Source: Asticcacaulis sp. (lineage in GTDB: Bacteria > Pseudomonadota > Alphaproteobacteria > Caulobacterales > Caulobacteraceae). From it: DNA of 64,000 bases. Positions 37,349 through 48,161 of the stretch are shown in pieces (within the stretch, counting starts at the first letter, position 1; the number at the start of each line of letters is the position of its first letter). The notes under the pieces were generated by a model, which saw only the letters and a program-made list of their open reading frames with translations, was not told where the DNA came from and did not search any database. Location of the stretch: assembly GCA_024707255.1 (NCBI GenBank), contig JANQAC010000002.1, positions 1,792,001 to 1,856,000 on the forward strand. Reading direction: 5' to 3'. A program made the translations under genes and the position numbers.

Positions 37349-37783
37349 TTACTTTGCGTCGTCTTCACCCTGAAGGGCGACGCTGTAGAAACCATTGTCC
37401 TGCAGCTTGTTCATCACCTTCATGAACTCGGCGTAGCGGGTGCCTTTGTCACAACGGATGAAAATACGCTCTTCATCGGGGTTACGTGCACCGATTGCCT
37501 TCTTGAGATCATCCCCAAGGGTATCGAGCGACGATAGTTCGTTGCCGACATACACATTGCCGCTTTTTTGCAGCGAGATGTAGACCGGCTTCGGCGGGTT
37601 GGCGATCGGCTTGGCGATCGCCGGGGGCAGCTTCACTTCTACCGACACAGTGGCGAGCGGTGCCGCCACCATGAAGATAATAAGCAGAACCAGCATGACG
37701 TCGACGAACGGCGTAACGTTGATTTCGCTGTTGGCTTCGACGTGAAACTTCGAGCCGCCACCACCTGATAGCTTGGCTCCCAT
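37349..37783 (-). CDS. exbD: ExbD/TolR family biopolymer transport protein
   Basis: A 144-residue protein with one membrane helix at ~28-48 containing the motor aspartate in V-T-P-F-V-D-V-M-L-V-L-L-I. The periplasmic rest has the ExbD domain (I-R-C-D-K-G-T-R-Y). It partners with ExbB as the proton-driven stator. It begins five bases after exbB. Confidence 0.92.
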   Translation of the reverse strand: MGAKLSGGGGSKFHVEANSEINVTPFVDVMLVLLIIFMVAAPLATVSVEVKLPPAIAKPIANPPKPVYISLQKSGNVYVGNELSSLDTLGDDLKKAIGARNPDEERIFIRCDKGTRYAEFMKVMNKLQDNGFYSVALQGEDDAK

Positions 37784-37788
37784 ATCAG

Positions 37789-38681
37789 TTACGCCCCTTT
37801 GTCGAGTTGACGCGACAGGGAATTGATCAGTTCGGAGACGAATTGTTCCGAACGGATGCCGTAGTTGGAGATGGAGGTGTTGAAGATGTTGTACATGACA
37901 ACGGCCGGGATAGCGGCGATCAGGCCGAGGCCGGTAGCCATAAGGGCTTCAGCGATACCCGGAGCAACGACAGCCAGGTTGGTCGTGTGCGATTGGGCGA
38001 TCGAGATGAAGGAGTTCATGATGCCGTAAACGGTACCGAACAGACCGATGAAGGGCGAGGTCGAACCGACCGAAGCCGAGGAAGGACAGGCCACCCGACA
38101 GGCGCTTGGCCAGACCGGCCTGAACAGCGGCAACCGAAGCCCGGGCGCGGTGCAGAACGCTGTCACGATGTTCGCCCGAGATCGACAGACCGGCTTGCTT
38201 CGAGAGCTGGACTTCTTCGGTGGCCACGGCGGCCATGTCGGCCAGCGGGTTACCGGCGAACTCGTCCGAAACCGAGATGCGGTTGATGTCGGCGATCGAA
38301 CGGGCGCCACGATAGGCTTCGAGGTAGTTCGTGGTGACGCGGTTCAGCGACGAGAAGTCCATCAGCTTCATGATCAGCAGAACCCGAGGAGATCACCGAG
38401 CAGATGGCCAGCAGGGTCATGACGAGCTTAACGACAACCGTCGCGCCCATGAACATGGAGACGAAATCGACATTGGCGGCGTGCGGCGCGGCGGCGGTCG
38501 ACGAGCTGTCTTCCGTCGTGGCTTCGTCGGCGGCCGGAGCGGCAGTGTCCGTCGGGGCGGCGACCGAAGCGGCGGCCGAGGTGGGGGCCGCGGCCGTGGC
38601 GGCCATGGCGGGAGCGCTCATCAGCAGGGCGGCAGCGCCAAGCAGAGCAATGAGCGGATTAGATTTCTTGTGTTCGAGCAT
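37789..38681 (-). pseudogene. exbB: ExbB (MotA/TolQ/ExbB proton channel), with two frameshifts
   Basis: The ATG at 38681 (AGGAA upstream) starts a signal-like segment and an Ala/Thr-rich periplasmic region, then the channel. Two extra bases break it: one at 38381-38382 (S-S-G|L-L-I-M-K-L) and one at 38073-38082 (L-S-F-L|A-S-V-G-S-T-S). Removing both gives 296 residues ending in the MotA/TolQ/ExbB fold with G-L-F-G-T-V-Y-G-I-M and the later A-T-G-L-G-L-I-A-A-I-P-A. The long N-terminal extension is known in alphaproteobacterial ExbB. Both indels are probably sequence errors. Confidence 0.82.
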
Positions 38682-39541
38682 TTTTCGCCAATTCCTGAAT
38701 ATGGACTTCACCCACCGAAGGGTTGACCAAGGACTAAAGGGGAAGCGTTTACCCCATGTTAAAAACAACAGACGCGCAAAAGACCTCAGGCGCAAGCCTT
38801 CGGCCCCAACGAGTCCCCGTGTCCCGACATAGCCCGTACGAAATCTGACGTCCGTATCACGCTGTGCCAGGGCACAAACTCTGCCAGTATGAACCAAAGC
38901 GGCTCAAAAGGCGACCTCTTTGTTACAGGCTGTTACACCCGTGACCCAAGCGGTTTGGGCCTAAATGATCCGGCTACGCCTTAAACGTCAAGGTGTCAGT
39001 TACAGACTTTTCACGCCACCGTGACCTGAAAAACCCAGCGCTTACCAAACTATGAAGCAAAAGTTCAAACATGTCCGATAGTTAATGTTGCAAAGGGGTC
39101 GCAAAAAAAATTTGCCGCATGGTCAAAAAAAATTCGCCTCGGCGGGTGTCCGTTCGCAAAAAACGCCTTTAAGGCGAAAATTATCCGCCGGCTGCAACCC
39201 CCGGACACGGGGGCGATATGTTAGCGCTCCCAAAAACGGTGTTATAAGGGATTGTCGACTCGTCCTTTTTGACCCCTCGCCCCACCTGCATAGCTGTCCG
39301 CATCGGAAAAAGGTGCGCATTCGAAGCTTTGGCGGCGCGTTAAAGTGGTATTCGGCATTATCAGCCCGCAGAAGGCGGCCGGTTTCATTGTACCGCTCAG
39401 ACGAATATGCAAGATTTTTGCGCCGATTTCGACAAATCTTCGAGAATGCCGCATCGTTTTCGGAGTTTCCCCGATAGTCTGGCAGACTATCCCCCTCCCT
39501 ATGGCCTAAGCTATCGCTTACCGCTCCCCCGGACCGATCAA
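38682..39541. other. 860-base intergenic region with phased A-tracts and hairpins
   Basis: No supported gene. It holds a direct repeat TGTTACA-GGC-TGTTACA (38921-38937), three A-tracts at 39103-39110, 39125-39132 and 39158-39163 spaced by about two and three helical turns (intrinsic bend expected), CGCCTTTAAGGCG (short hairpin followed on the minus strand by Ts), and CCCCCG-GACA-CGGGGG (39198-39213). It must contain the exbB promoter on one side and the dadX promoter on the other. GCTATCGC at 39510 resembles a Caulobacter housekeeping -10. Confidence 0.45.
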
Positions 39542-40663
39542 ATGCAGACCTCACTTGAAACACGCGCCCTCGCCGCAGGCGCAGGCGGCTACCTCGCCAT
39601 CGACCTGAGCGTCCTGGCCGCCAACTACCGCCACTTGTCAGCGCGTGCCGGACAGGCCGTTACGGGCGCCGTGGTCAAGGCCGATGCCTACGGATTGGGT
39701 GTCTTACAAGTATCTGCAACCCTTTACGCCGAGGGTTGCCGTCATTTTTTCGTCGCCCAGGCGTGCGAAGCCTTTACCCTGAGACCGGGCCTGCCTGCCG
39801 ATGCTGCACTTTATGTGCTCAATGGCCTGCCGGAAGGCTGCGAGACGACCTGTGCCGACCAGAACATCATTCCGGTGCTCAATTCGCCGCACCAGATCGC
39901 ACGTTGGACCGCTCTGGCGAAAACGCGCGGGGAGCGCCTGCCCGCCGTGGTGCAATTCGATACCGGCATGGCGCGGCTGGGCCTATCAAAGGAAGAGGCC
40001 CGCGCCCTGGCCGCAGCACCGGAAGCCCTGGCGGCACTGGATATACGCTTTATCATGAGCCATCTGGCCTGCGCCGACACGCCGGAAAATGCCGCCAATG
40101 CCGCTCAACTGACCCATATGCATGAAATTAGCACGCTTTTCCCCGGCCTGCCGGTCAGCTTTGCCAATTCCGGCGGCCTGTTTCTGGGTGATGGCTTCCT
40201 GCAACACCTGACGCGCCCAGGCATTGCGCTATACGGCGGTGCGCCTAATGATGCCGGTCCCAACCCGATGCAGGCTGTGGTCAGCCTGCATGTCGCGGTG
40301 ATACAGCCCCGTACCGTACCCGCCGGCACACAGATCGGTTATGGCGGCGCCTATACCGCTGCGCGCGACATGCGATTGGCGACCCTTGGCGCCGGTTATG
40401 CCGACGGCCTGCCGCGATCCTTAAGCCCGCGCGGCGCGGCCTGGCATGGTAATACCCGCCTGCCGATTGTCGGGCGGATATCGATGGACAGTCTGATGGT
40501 CGATATCACCGACCTGCCGCCCGGCGCATTGGCCGAGGGCGATTTCGTCGAACTGATCGGCCCGCATCAGTCGATCGACGCTATTGCCGCCGATGCCGGC
40601 ACCATTTCCTATGAAATCCTGACGGCGCTGGGCCGTCGTTTCTACCGCGAATATCGGGGTTAG
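39542..40663 (+). CDS. dadX: Alanine racemase, catabolic type
   Basis: PLP enzyme interconverting L- and D-alanine. The frame is open from 39407, but the first 45 codons show no family similarity; the ATG at 39542 gives 373 residues, a normal length. The PLP lysine is Lys46 in [10 protein letters not shown], and the second-base tyrosine lies in Q-I-G-Y-G-G-A-Y. Two bases after its stop comes dadA, so this is likely the catabolic racemase (DadX) rather than the cell-wall one. No ribosome site is visible. Confidence 0.87.
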   Translation: MQTSLETRALAAGAGGYLAIDLSVLAANYRHLSARAGQAVTGAVVKADAYGLGVLQVSATLYAEGCRHFFVAQACEAFTLRPGLPADAALYVLNGLPEGCETTCADQNIIPVLNSPHQIARWTALAKTRGERLPAVVQFDTGMARLGLSKEEARALAAAPEALAALDIRFIMSHLACADTPENAANAAQLTHMHEISTLFPGLPVSFANSGGLFLGDGFLQHLTRPGIALYGGAPNDAGPNPMQAVVSLHVAVIQPRTVPAGTQIGYGGAYTAARDMRLATLGAGYADGLPRSLSPRGAAWHGNTRLPIVGRISMDSLMVDITDLPPGALAEGDFVELIGPHQSIDAIAADAGTISYEILTALGRRFYREYRG

Positions 40664-40665
40664 AC

Positions 40666-41910
40666 ATGAAAATTATCATCCTCGGCGCCGGCGTGATCGG
40701 CGTCACCACCGCCTGGTATCTGGCCAAGGCCGGCCATGAGGTCACGGTGCTCGACCGCCAATCCGGCGCCGCCCTCGAAACCAGCTTTGCCAATGCCGGC
40801 GAGGTCTCGCCCGGCTATTCCTCGCCCTGGGCGGCCCCCGGCATCCCGCAAAAGGCGCTGAAGTGGCTCTTCATGGAACATGCCCCTCTGATCGTGCGCC
40901 CGACCATAGATCCAGCCACGGTACGCTGGATGCTCTCCATGCTGCGAAACTGCACGAAGGCCCGCTATGCGCGCAACAAGGGCCGCATGGTGCGGGTGGC
41001 CGAATATTCGCGCGATTGCCTGATCGCCTTGCGGGCGGAAACCGGCATCCAATATGACCAGCGCACGCAAGGCACACTGGAGGTCTTTCGCAGTCAGAAA
41101 CAACTCGACAATATCGGCAAGGATGTTGAGGTGCTGAAGGCCGGCGGCGTGCCGTTCGAGATACTTGACGCGGCCGGCTGCGCCCGTGCCGAGCCCGGCA
41201 TCGACGCCAGCCGGATTGTCGGCGGCCTGCGCCTGCCCAATGACGAGACCGGCGACTGCCACAAGTTCACCACCGCCCTCGCCGCCCTCGCTGAGGCCGC
41301 CGGCGTGCGCTTTATATATAATGTCGATATTCGCGGCCTGAGGCATGACGGCCGGCAGGTCACCGCCGTGGAGACCGGCCAGGGCGAATATACGGCCGAT
41401 GTCTTTATCGGCGCGCTGGGCAGCTATACGCCGAAACTGGTAAAACCGCTGTGTCTCAACCTGCCGGTCTACCCGGTCAAGGGCTATTCGATCACCGTAC
41501 CGATCATCAACGAGGGCCGCGCTCCCGTTTCGACCGTGATGGACGAAACTTACAAGGTGGCCATCACCCGCCTGGGGGACCGTATACGTATCGGCGGCAT
41601 GGCCGAGATTGCCCGATTCAACCTGGACCTGCCGCCGGCCCGCCAGGCCACCCTCACCCATTCCGTCGAGGATCTGTTCACCGGCGCCGGCGATCAGTCA
41701 CAGGCGAAATTCTGGTGCGGCCTGCGCCCGATGACGCCCGACGGCACGCCGGTGATTGGCCGCACGCGCTATGACAATTTCTGGCTCAATACCGGCCACG
41801 GCACGCTCGGCTGGACCATGTCCTGCGGCTCGGCACGCGTGCTGGCCGATATGATCAGCGGCGCGAAGCCGGAGATCGAAACCGGCGATCTATCGATAGA
41901 TCGTTATTAA
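40666..41910 (+). CDS. dadA: D-amino acid dehydrogenase
   Basis: DadA oxidises D-alanine and other D-amino acids to keto acids and passes electrons to the respiratory chain. The 414-residue FAD protein opens [19 protein letters not shown] and has [19 protein letters not shown] and the C-terminal [10 protein letters not shown], all DadA-typical. With dadX it forms the alanine utilisation operon. Confidence 0.93.
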   Translation: MKIIILGAGVIGVTTAWYLAKAGHEVTVLDRQSGAALETSFANAGEVSPGYSSPWAAPGIPQKALKWLFMEHAPLIVRPTIDPATVRWMLSMLRNCTKARYARNKGRMVRVAEYSRDCLIALRAETGIQYDQRTQGTLEVFRSQKQLDNIGKDVEVLKAGGVPFEILDAAGCARAEPGIDASRIVGGLRLPNDETGDCHKFTTALAALAEAAGVRFIYNVDIRGLRHDGRQVTAVETGQGEYTADVFIGALGSYTPKLVKPLCLNLPVYPVKGYSITVPIINEGRAPVSTVMDETYKVAITRLGDRIRIGGMAEIARFNLDLPPARQATLTHSVEDLFTGAGDQSQAKFWCGLRPMTPDGTPVIGRTRYDNFWLNTGHGTLGWTMSCGSARVLADMISGAKPEIETGDLSIDRY

Positions 41911-42503
41911 TCCGGATGAGCGACCACCAGCAGCATGGTCGCCACCGACTTGCCGGGGTTTGAAATGGCATGGGGCACATCCACGGCATAGCGGGCCGTT
42001 TCCCCCTGACGCAGCTTCGTCTCTTCGGCACCCGCCCGCACGACAGCAGAACCGGACAGGACGGACAAATGCTCACGCGCGCCCGGTTCATGCGCCTCCG
42101 AGGTCAGTGAGCCGCCCGGCTGGATGATCAGTTCATACCATTCGAACTTACCAGCCAGTTCGATTGGTCCCAGTATGCGCAGCTCGCTCTGACCATCCGG
42201 ATTGATCAGCGAGGGCGTGGCATGGGCCGCCACTACCGAAATGAGCGGCGCGGTCCGTTCGGGCCGACCGCTGGCCAGAAAGTCGGTGATCGAAACCCCC
42301 AGAGCATTGGACAGCCGCCACAGCACGGCCACGGTCGGATTGGTGGTATTGCGCTCGATCTGGGACAGCATCGACTTGGATACCCCTGCCCGCTTCGACA
42401 GCTCATCAAGCGACAGTTTCTGTCCCTGGCGCAAGGTCTGCAATGTGGCGCCGATGGCGGGCGGACCTTCAATGGCGACGTTGGCGATAACCGGACTGGA
42501 CAT
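41907..42503 (-). CDS. XRE family regulator with a C-terminal cupin
   Basis: A 198-residue regulator. Residues ~17-70 are an HTH of the XRE type ([21 protein letters not shown]), and ~110-195 a cupin domain ([14 protein letters not shown]) that may bind a metabolite. It is divergent from kbl-tdh and convergent with dadA. It is a good candidate to control the threonine operon, less surely dadXA. A perfect palindrome lies in the divergent gap. Confidence 0.87.
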   Translation of the reverse strand: MSSPVIANVAIEGPPAIGATLQTLRQGQKLSLDELSKRAGVSKSMLSQIERNTTNPTVAVLWRLSNALGVSITDFLASGRPERTAPLISVVAAHATPSLINPDGQSELRILGPIELAGKFEWYELIIQPGGSLTSEAHEPGAREHLSVLSGSAVVRAGAEETKLRQGETARYAVDVPHAISNPGKSVATMLLVVAHPD

Positions 42504-42525
42504 TGGTATTGTTCTTTTTCAAATT

Positions 42526-42541
42526 ATCCGCTATAGCGGAT
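42526..42541. promoter_or_regulatory. Perfect 16-base palindrome upstream of kbl
   Basis: ATCCGCTATAGCGGAT lies in the 99-base gap between the divergent XRE-cupin and kbl genes and is the obvious operator for that regulator. The match to the protein is inferred from position only. Confidence 0.6.
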
Positions 42542-42602
42542 TTTAGATCGATATATTGCACATCGTTCGATTTAACGGCCACCCTAGCCCAAAGAGGTTT
42601 TC

Positions 42603-43819
42603 ATGTCGAGCCAGTCGCCTAACCGCACGGACGCCTTTTATGAAGATGTAAAAGCCGCGCTCGCCACCACACGGCAGGAAGGGCTCTTCAAGTCCGAGCG
42701 CGTGATCGCCACGCCCCAGGGCGCGCTGGTACGCCTGGCTGATGGTCAACAGTTGATCAATATGTGCGCCAACAATTATCTCGGCCTGTCCTCGCATCCG
42801 GCAGTCATCGCGGCCGCCCACAGGGCGCTGGATGAACGTGGTTTCGGCCTGAGTTCCGTGCGCTTCATCTGCGGCACCCAGGACCGTCATAAGGAACTTG
42901 AGCAACGGCTGGCTCGCTTTCTCGGCACCGAAGACTCCATCCTTTATGGTTCGGCGTTCGACGCCAATGGCGGCCTGTTTGAAACCCTGCTGACCGAGGC
43001 CGACGCCGTGATCAGCGATGAACTGAACCACGCATCAATCATTGACGGCATCCGCCTGTCAAAGGCCCGGCGTTACCGTTACAAAAATAATGACATGGCC
43101 GATCTGGAGCGCTGTCTCCAGGAGGCGGACGCCGCCGCGCGCGCCACAAACTGGTCTTCACCGATGGCGTCTTCTCGATGGACGGCATCATCGCGCGACT
43201 GGATGAGATTCGCGCCCTGTGCGATCGTTACGGCGCTCTGCTCGGCGTCGATGACAGCCATGCGTCGGGGTTTATCGGCGCGCGCGGGCGCGGCACCCAT
43301 GAACTGCGCGGCATCTTCGGCAAGGTCGATATCATTACCGGCACGCTGGGCAAGGCGCTTGGCGGCGCATCGGGCGGTTTCACGGCAGGTCGCCGTGAGG
43401 TGGTCGAACTGCTGCGCCAGCGCTCGCGCCCCTATCTCTTCTCCAATACGGTCGCGCCCATGATCGTCGGCGCCACCTTGGCCGTGCTTGATCTGCTGGA
43501 GCACGACACCACCCTGCGTGACCGGCTGGAACAGAATGCGGCGCGCTTCCGCAAAGGCATGAGCGAACTGGGTTTTGAACTCAAGCCCGGTGAACACCCG
43601 ATCATCCCGGTCATGACCCACGAGGCGGAAACGGCGCAGAAACTCTCCGCCCGTCTGCTGGAACTCGGCCTCTATGCCGTCGGCTTCTTCTATCCGGTGG
43701 TGCCGAAGGATAAGGCGCGCATCCGCGTCCAGATCAGCGCTGCCCATACCGATGAGGAACTGGATCAGGCGCTGGCTGCCTTCGCCACTGCCGGCCGCGA
43801 ACTGGGGCTGATCCGATGA
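42603..43819 (+). pseudogene. kbl: Glycine C-acetyltransferase, frameshifted
   Basis: Kbl (2-amino-3-ketobutyrate CoA ligase) converts 2-amino-3-ketobutyrate and CoA to glycine and acetyl-CoA. The ATG follows AGAGG. The frame breaks in the GC repeat at 43131-43145; inserting one base restores [15 protein letters not shown], giving 405 residues (usual ~398). PLP Lys is in [22 protein letters not shown] is conserved. Four bases overlap with tdh. A missing G is the simplest explanation. Confidence 0.82.
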
Positions 43820-44781
43820 GCAAAATACTGATTATTGGTGCCAATGGCCAACTTGGCAGTGAACTGGCCATGGCGCTTGCGGAAAAGTATGGCGCGGCCC
43901 AGATTATCACCAGCGATATCGCGCCGGCAAAATCGGGGCATCTCAAGCATGAAATCCTTGACGCAACCGATGCGAACGCCCTGCGCCGCGTCGTGACCGA
44001 AAACGCCATTACCCAGGTCTATCACCTCGCCGCCGCCCTTTCTGCCACGGGGGAAAAGAAACCCCTGTGGGCCTGGAACCTGAATATGAGCAGTCTGCTC
44101 AATGTGCTTGAACTGGCGAAGGAATTTAACTTCCGCCTCTTCTGGCCCAGTTCCATCGCCGTCTTCGGATCGACGACGCCAGCCGACCACACGCCCCAGA
44201 AGACCATTATCGAACCGGAAACCGTCTACGGCATCTCCAAGCAGGCCGGCGAAGGCTGGTGCCGCTGGTATCATGAAACCCATGGCGTCGATGTGCGCAG
44301 CCTGCGCTATCCCGGCCTGATTTCTTACAAGACCCCTCCCGGCGGCGGCACCACCGATTACGCCATCGATATCTTCAGGGCGGCGGTGGCGGGCGAGCCC
44401 TACACCTGTTTCCTCAATGCTGATGAAACCCTGCCAATGATGTATATGGCCGACGCCGTGCGCGCCACCATCGAACTGATGGAAGCGCCCGCTGAATCCA
44501 TCATCGAGCACGGCAGTTACAATATTGCCGGGATCAGCTTCTCACCGGCCGAGATCGCCGCCGAGATCGCCCGCCAATCCCCCGGATTCCACATTGAGTA
44601 CGCGCCCGATTACCGCCAGGCCATCGCCGCCGCCTGGCCCGACTCGCTCGATGATAGCCAAGCCAGGCAGGACTGGGGCTGGCGCGCCGCATATGGCCTG
44701 CCTCAGCTTGTCAGCGGAATGCTGGACGGCATGAAACAGCAAATGCCTGTCAGCAATCCCGCGCGCGCCGCCAACGGATAG
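43816..44781 (+). CDS. L-threonine 3-dehydrogenase, short-chain (epimerase-like) type
   Basis: An NAD enzyme of 321 residues belonging to the extended SDR group, oxidising L-threonine to 2-amino-3-ketobutyrate for Kbl. The NAD motif is [10 protein letters not shown], the active site has S-S-I-A-V-F-G and Y-G-I-S-K. It begins inside the last codons of kbl (ATGA overlap), so the pair forms a threonine catabolic operon. The fold differs from the zinc-dependent Tdh of Escherichia coli. Confidence 0.88.
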   Translation: MSKILIIGANGQLGSELAMALAEKYGAAQIITSDIAPAKSGHLKHEILDATDANALRRVVTENAITQVYHLAAALSATGEKKPLWAWNLNMSSLLNVLELAKEFNFRLFWPSSIAVFGSTTPADHTPQKTIIEPETVYGISKQAGEGWCRWYHETHGVDVRSLRYPGLISYKTPPGGGTTDYAIDIFRAAVAGEPYTCFLNADETLPMMYMADAVRATIELMEAPAESIIEHGSYNIAGISFSPAEIAAEIARQSPGFHIEYAPDYRQAIAAAWPDSLDDSQARQDWGWRAAYGLPQLVSGMLDGMKQQMPVSNPARAANG

Positions 44782-44823
44782 ACCACTTTATACGCAGGTA
44801 AATAGATTTAAATTTTCAATTCC

Positions 44824-45101
44824 TTACGACATCAATCGCACATCGTACTTGAGCTCAAACCCGCGTATACCGGCTACGGTTTCAGCTACCGCCATCAGCA
44901 GGTCGTTATAGGTCCGCGAGTCGAATGACTTGTCGGCACAGGCTTCCTTCTGGACCTCCAGCGCCGCCTTTTTTCGAACAAAAGGTCGGCCAGGGCGGCA
45001 TCCATCGCCAGTTCATCCGGCGTCACGCCCCCGGACGCCGCCAGCCGCGAAGCCGCCAGAGCTTCCGTGATGTCTTCAAGTCGTGTCAGGCGGTCATGCA
45101 T
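44824..45101 (-). pseudogene. Hypothetical protein, frameshifted
   Basis: Start at 45101 with AGGGAG upstream. The frame runs through D-E-L-A-M-D-A-A-L-A-D-L-L-F-E-K and breaks at a six-T run (44969-44974). Adding one base continues into K-A-A-L-E-V-Q-K-E-A-C-A-D-K-S and on to a TAA at 44824, giving 92 residues. It is helical and hydrophilic with no known motif. The smooth join argues for a base missing from the sequence. Confidence 0.5.
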
Positions 45102-45252
45102 CGGGCTGTCTCCCTGACACACGATGTGCAGATAAGATTAAAGGCCAGGTTAAAAATACCGCGCCGGATCATACGGCGCTCACAATCTGCGCCGGAAAAA
45201 CATATGGTTCCCTGATGCGCAGTTTGCGACGCTGCCGGCAAGGAGCCAGCGC

Positions 45253-45570
45253 ATGATTACCGCAGATGAAACCCAGATCACCCGTGCCCAGATGGCCGCT
45301 CTTCTCGTCGCTTTCAGGCTTGAGGATCACCCTGACGATATCCCGCTCGATATCATCGAATTGATCGCCCTGCGGATGCGGCGTCGTGAGGATATCGACG
45401 TATTCGAGCTGGGGATTTTCGTCCGCGCCAACCTGATCAGCTTCGAGCAAGGCGTCTTGTCCTTTCCCGATATTCATACCCGTTTCATGGCCGCCGCCCT
45501 CGCTGCGCCTCTGGGGCCCGCCGAATTCGCGGAAACCCTGCATATCGGCACGCGCGGCTGCCGGCTTTAA
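45253..45570 (+). CDS. Hypothetical protein
   Basis: A 105-residue protein with a good AAGGAG site before its ATG. It contains acidic and hydrophobic helices (E-D-H-P-D-D-I-P-L-D-I-I-E-L-I-A-L-R-M) and no recognised motif, signal or membrane segment. It ends in a four-base convergent overlap with the alpha-galactosidase gene. Confidence 0.6.
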   Translation: MITADETQITRAQMAALLVAFRLEDHPDDIPLDIIELIALRMRRREDIDVFELGIFVRANLISFEQGVLSFPDIHTRFMAAALAAPLGPAEFAETLHIGTRGCRL

Positions 45571-46913
45571 CTCAGGCGATAGAGCCCCGCTCCGTGAGAC
45601 GGAATACGGGCCGTGAAACGCCCGCTGACCTTATCCAGGTCGGTACGTGCCCACAGATCGCGCACCTTCGCGCTTTTGAGTCCCAATATGCCCAGATCGA
45701 AGCTCAGTTCGGCATCATCGGATGTGGTATTGAACAGCGCCAGGTAATAATCGCCATTTTCGGCCCGTGCCGTCCAGACGCGCCGGCCATCGGCCAGGAA
45801 ATGCGGCTGGTTATCGTGGCTTGACTGGTTGACGGCAATCACCTCGTCATTGGTCAGAAGATCGAGCGTCGGCTGATCGAGGTGACGCAGATCGCCGCCC
45901 ATGATCAGCGGCGAACGCGCAATCGACCACAGGGTCATCAGGGTCTTCTGCTCCGCCGGGGTGAACTTGGTGTCGCGGTTGCCAAGCGCCAGCCGCCCCA
46001 ATGGCAGCATGTCGGCATCCGGCCAGCCGCCGATCGTGCGGTGTTCGTTCCAGTTTTCCAGCCGGGTAAACTGCGCCTCAAGCAGCGGCCACTCGTCCCA
46101 GAAATCATCGCTGATCCGCCACATCTGGGCGTATTTCCGCACATGAGCGGCACGCGGCACCGGCGTTTCGCCCGGCGACAGGCTTAGGATGATCGGCCGG
46201 CCGGTTTTGATGATGGCCGCGTGCGCCGCCTCGATTTCCAGCGCGTGGGCATCGTAAGGCCGACTCATATCGTCCATCTTGACGAAATCGACACCCCATG
46301 AGGCATAGAGCGCGAATACGCTGTCATAATAGGCTTGCGCGCCCGGCTTCGTCATATCAACGCCGTACATGTCCGGATTCCATGGGCAGATGCTATCAAT
46401 ATTGGCAATATCCTGCGCATGGAATTTGGTGCCGAATACCGGCAGGTTCTGCTCGACCGCCAGGCGCGGGATACCCCGCATCAGATGAATGCCGAATTGC
46501 AGGCCCATAGCATGAACCTGGTCGGCAACAGGCTTGAAGCCCTTTCCATCCGCCGCCGAGGGAAAACGGTTCGGCGCCGGCAGCAGGCGGCCATAGCCGT
46601 CCATTGTCGGGACCGGCTTGGCGGCATAGGTATAGCTGGTGGCGCCGGGCTCGTACCACTGGATATCGATGGTGAAGACCGTGTAGCCGTGTGCCTTCAG
46701 CTTGTCGGCCATGATTTGTGCTGTTTCCAGCGCCTGGGCCTCGTTGATGGTAGTGGCGAAGCTATTCCAGCTATTCCAGCCCATCGGCGGTCGAGGCGCC
46801 AGTGCCGCCCCTGGCGCGGCTTGGGACGCCGTGGCAGACGCCAAAAAAGGCAAGGCGCCCGCGCCTGTGATCAGGCCGGACATCAGGCTGCGGCGGCTGG
46901 TGGTCAGTTTCAT
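45567..46913 (-). CDS. GH27 alpha-galactosidase with a Tat signal
   Basis: A 448-residue glycoside hydrolase that releases terminal alpha-galactose (or GalNAc). Starting at the ATG at 46913 (GGGAG upstream), residues 6-12 read T-S-R-R-S-L-M, a twin-arginine motif, so it is folded before export. The family opening P-P-M-G-W-N-S-W-N-S-F is intact, with the nucleophile in V-D-F-V-K-M-D-D and the acid/base in R-I-S-D-D-F-W-D. It stands alone with no sugar transporter adjacent. Confidence 0.9.
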   Translation of the reverse strand: MKLTTSRRSLMSGLITGAGALPFLASATASQAAPGAALAPRPPMGWNSWNSFATTINEAQALETAQIMADKLKAHGYTVFTIDIQWYEPGATSYTYAAKPVPTMDGYGRLLPAPNRFPSAADGKGFKPVADQVHAMGLQFGIHLMRGIPRLAVEQNLPVFGTKFHAQDIANIDSICPWNPDMYGVDMTKPGAQAYYDSVFALYASWGVDFVKMDDMSRPYDAHALEIEAAHAAIIKTGRPIILSLSPGETPVPRAAHVRKYAQMWRISDDFWDEWPLLEAQFTRLENWNEHRTIGGWPDADMLPLGRLALGNRDTKFTPAEQKTLMTLWSIARSPLIMGGDLRHLDQPTLDLLTNDEVIAVNQSSHDNQPHFLADGRRVWTARAENGDYYLALFNTTSDDAELSFDLGILGLKSAKVRDLWARTDLDKVSGRFTARIPSHGAGLYRLS

Positions 46914-47129
46914 GGTCTCGCTCCCGTTTATTGTCTGAGTAATAACAGCCTGATTGTAAAAATCCACCCCAAAACGATTTATGGACATTTTATACAGCCT
47001 ACGGGGTATCGGCATAATAACCTTACGGGCAGGCGCGTAGAGTATTGTCAGGTGTCATTAAAAAATGACAAAAAATCAAAGCGTTGACCTTTCTGGTCCG
47101 CAGTTTTCGCAAATACCCAGGAGATATCC

Positions 47130-48123
47130 ATGGCCACGACCGGATCTTCCCAGACATCCCAGGACAAAGGTGCCAGCAAGATCAAAAAAGGCGCCGCGGC
47201 ACGTATTCAGCGCGACAACGATATGGACAATGAGCGAAATCGCGCCACGCACCAGGAAAGTCGGGACCGGGACGAGCACAGGCACTTTCATGCGGCGGAT
47301 ACGCAGGATATCGAGCGTTCGCAATCTTCGGCTCGCGCCCAAAAACGCGAAAAGGGCTGGGAAGACCGGGATGGCGGCCGCGAGAACTGGCGGGGCGAAA
47401 CCGCAGATGACCGCAGCTATTCCCACTCCGACTACTCGCACTATAACGATGATAGCCGCGCCTATCAGTCCTTCAGCCGTTCCGGGGGCAATCGCTCGGC
47501 CGGCAGTCGCTATGTCCAGAAGGGGAAATGGCGCCAATCGCCGCCCGGACGATGGTTATGGCGATCCGATGAACGAGGTCGACCGCCGCTATCTCAGTCA
47601 TGAACGCGGCTATTCCGGCGCCCGACCAGACGACCAGCGCTGGCGTGAAGATGACCGGGGCCACTATGACGGCAACCGCGCCGAACGCGATCGGGATGAC
47701 CTGAACGACCGGCAGAATGGCTGGCAGGCTAATGTCCGTGTCGACAACCGGGATGACGAACGCCGCCATCCTGACGACCGCCGGTTCCAGAACAACTGGC
47801 GTGACCGGCAGTGGCGCGAAACCGCCTATCGCAGCGGTGCGCATGAGTGGCGACCCAATGATGACTGGCGCAACGAACAGCGCAACGGCAGTGAATATGA
47901 CCGTGACCGCGGTTCCTACGGCAATTCCCGTTTCCGTGACGATGATTACGGTTATCGCGCCTCACGTCAGGACGAACGCGATTACGGGCACGAGGACGAC
48001 CGCAGCGATCCGCGCCAGCCACGCGGCTACAGCGCCACTTCGGAGCGCGATTTCGAGGACCGCAATCCGTCGCGTGAATGGGAACGCAATCCATCTCATA
48101 CCGGCCGGGGGCGACGTAGCTGA
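47130..48123 (+). pseudogene. Highly charged low-complexity protein (Arg/Asp-rich), frameshifted
   Basis: The ATG at 47130 has AGGAG upstream. The protein is dominated by Asp, Arg, Glu, Asn and Tyr, with many R-D and D-D-R-x-Y repeats, so it should be disordered. The frame is lost at a four-G run (47522-47525); with three Gs it continues as N-G-A-N-R-R-P-D-D-G-Y-G-D to the stop at 48123, 330 residues. An earlier alternative frame (open from 47065) is a shadow. No family is recognised. It precedes a CBS protein and may be stress-linked. Confidence 0.6.
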
Positions 48124-48161
48124 ACCGACGGATTTTCGTCAGTCAACCACAGGAGGAAAAG

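Noticed and set aside
39407..39541. A 45-residue N-terminal extension of the alanine racemase
   Set aside because: It has no similarity to the family, and the protein from 39542 has normal length.
47065..47540. The alternative frame that runs into the Arg/Asp-rich gene from 47065
   Set aside because: The frame from 47130 has the ribosome site and the same composition as the C-terminal part; the alternative is Pro/Arg/Thr noise.
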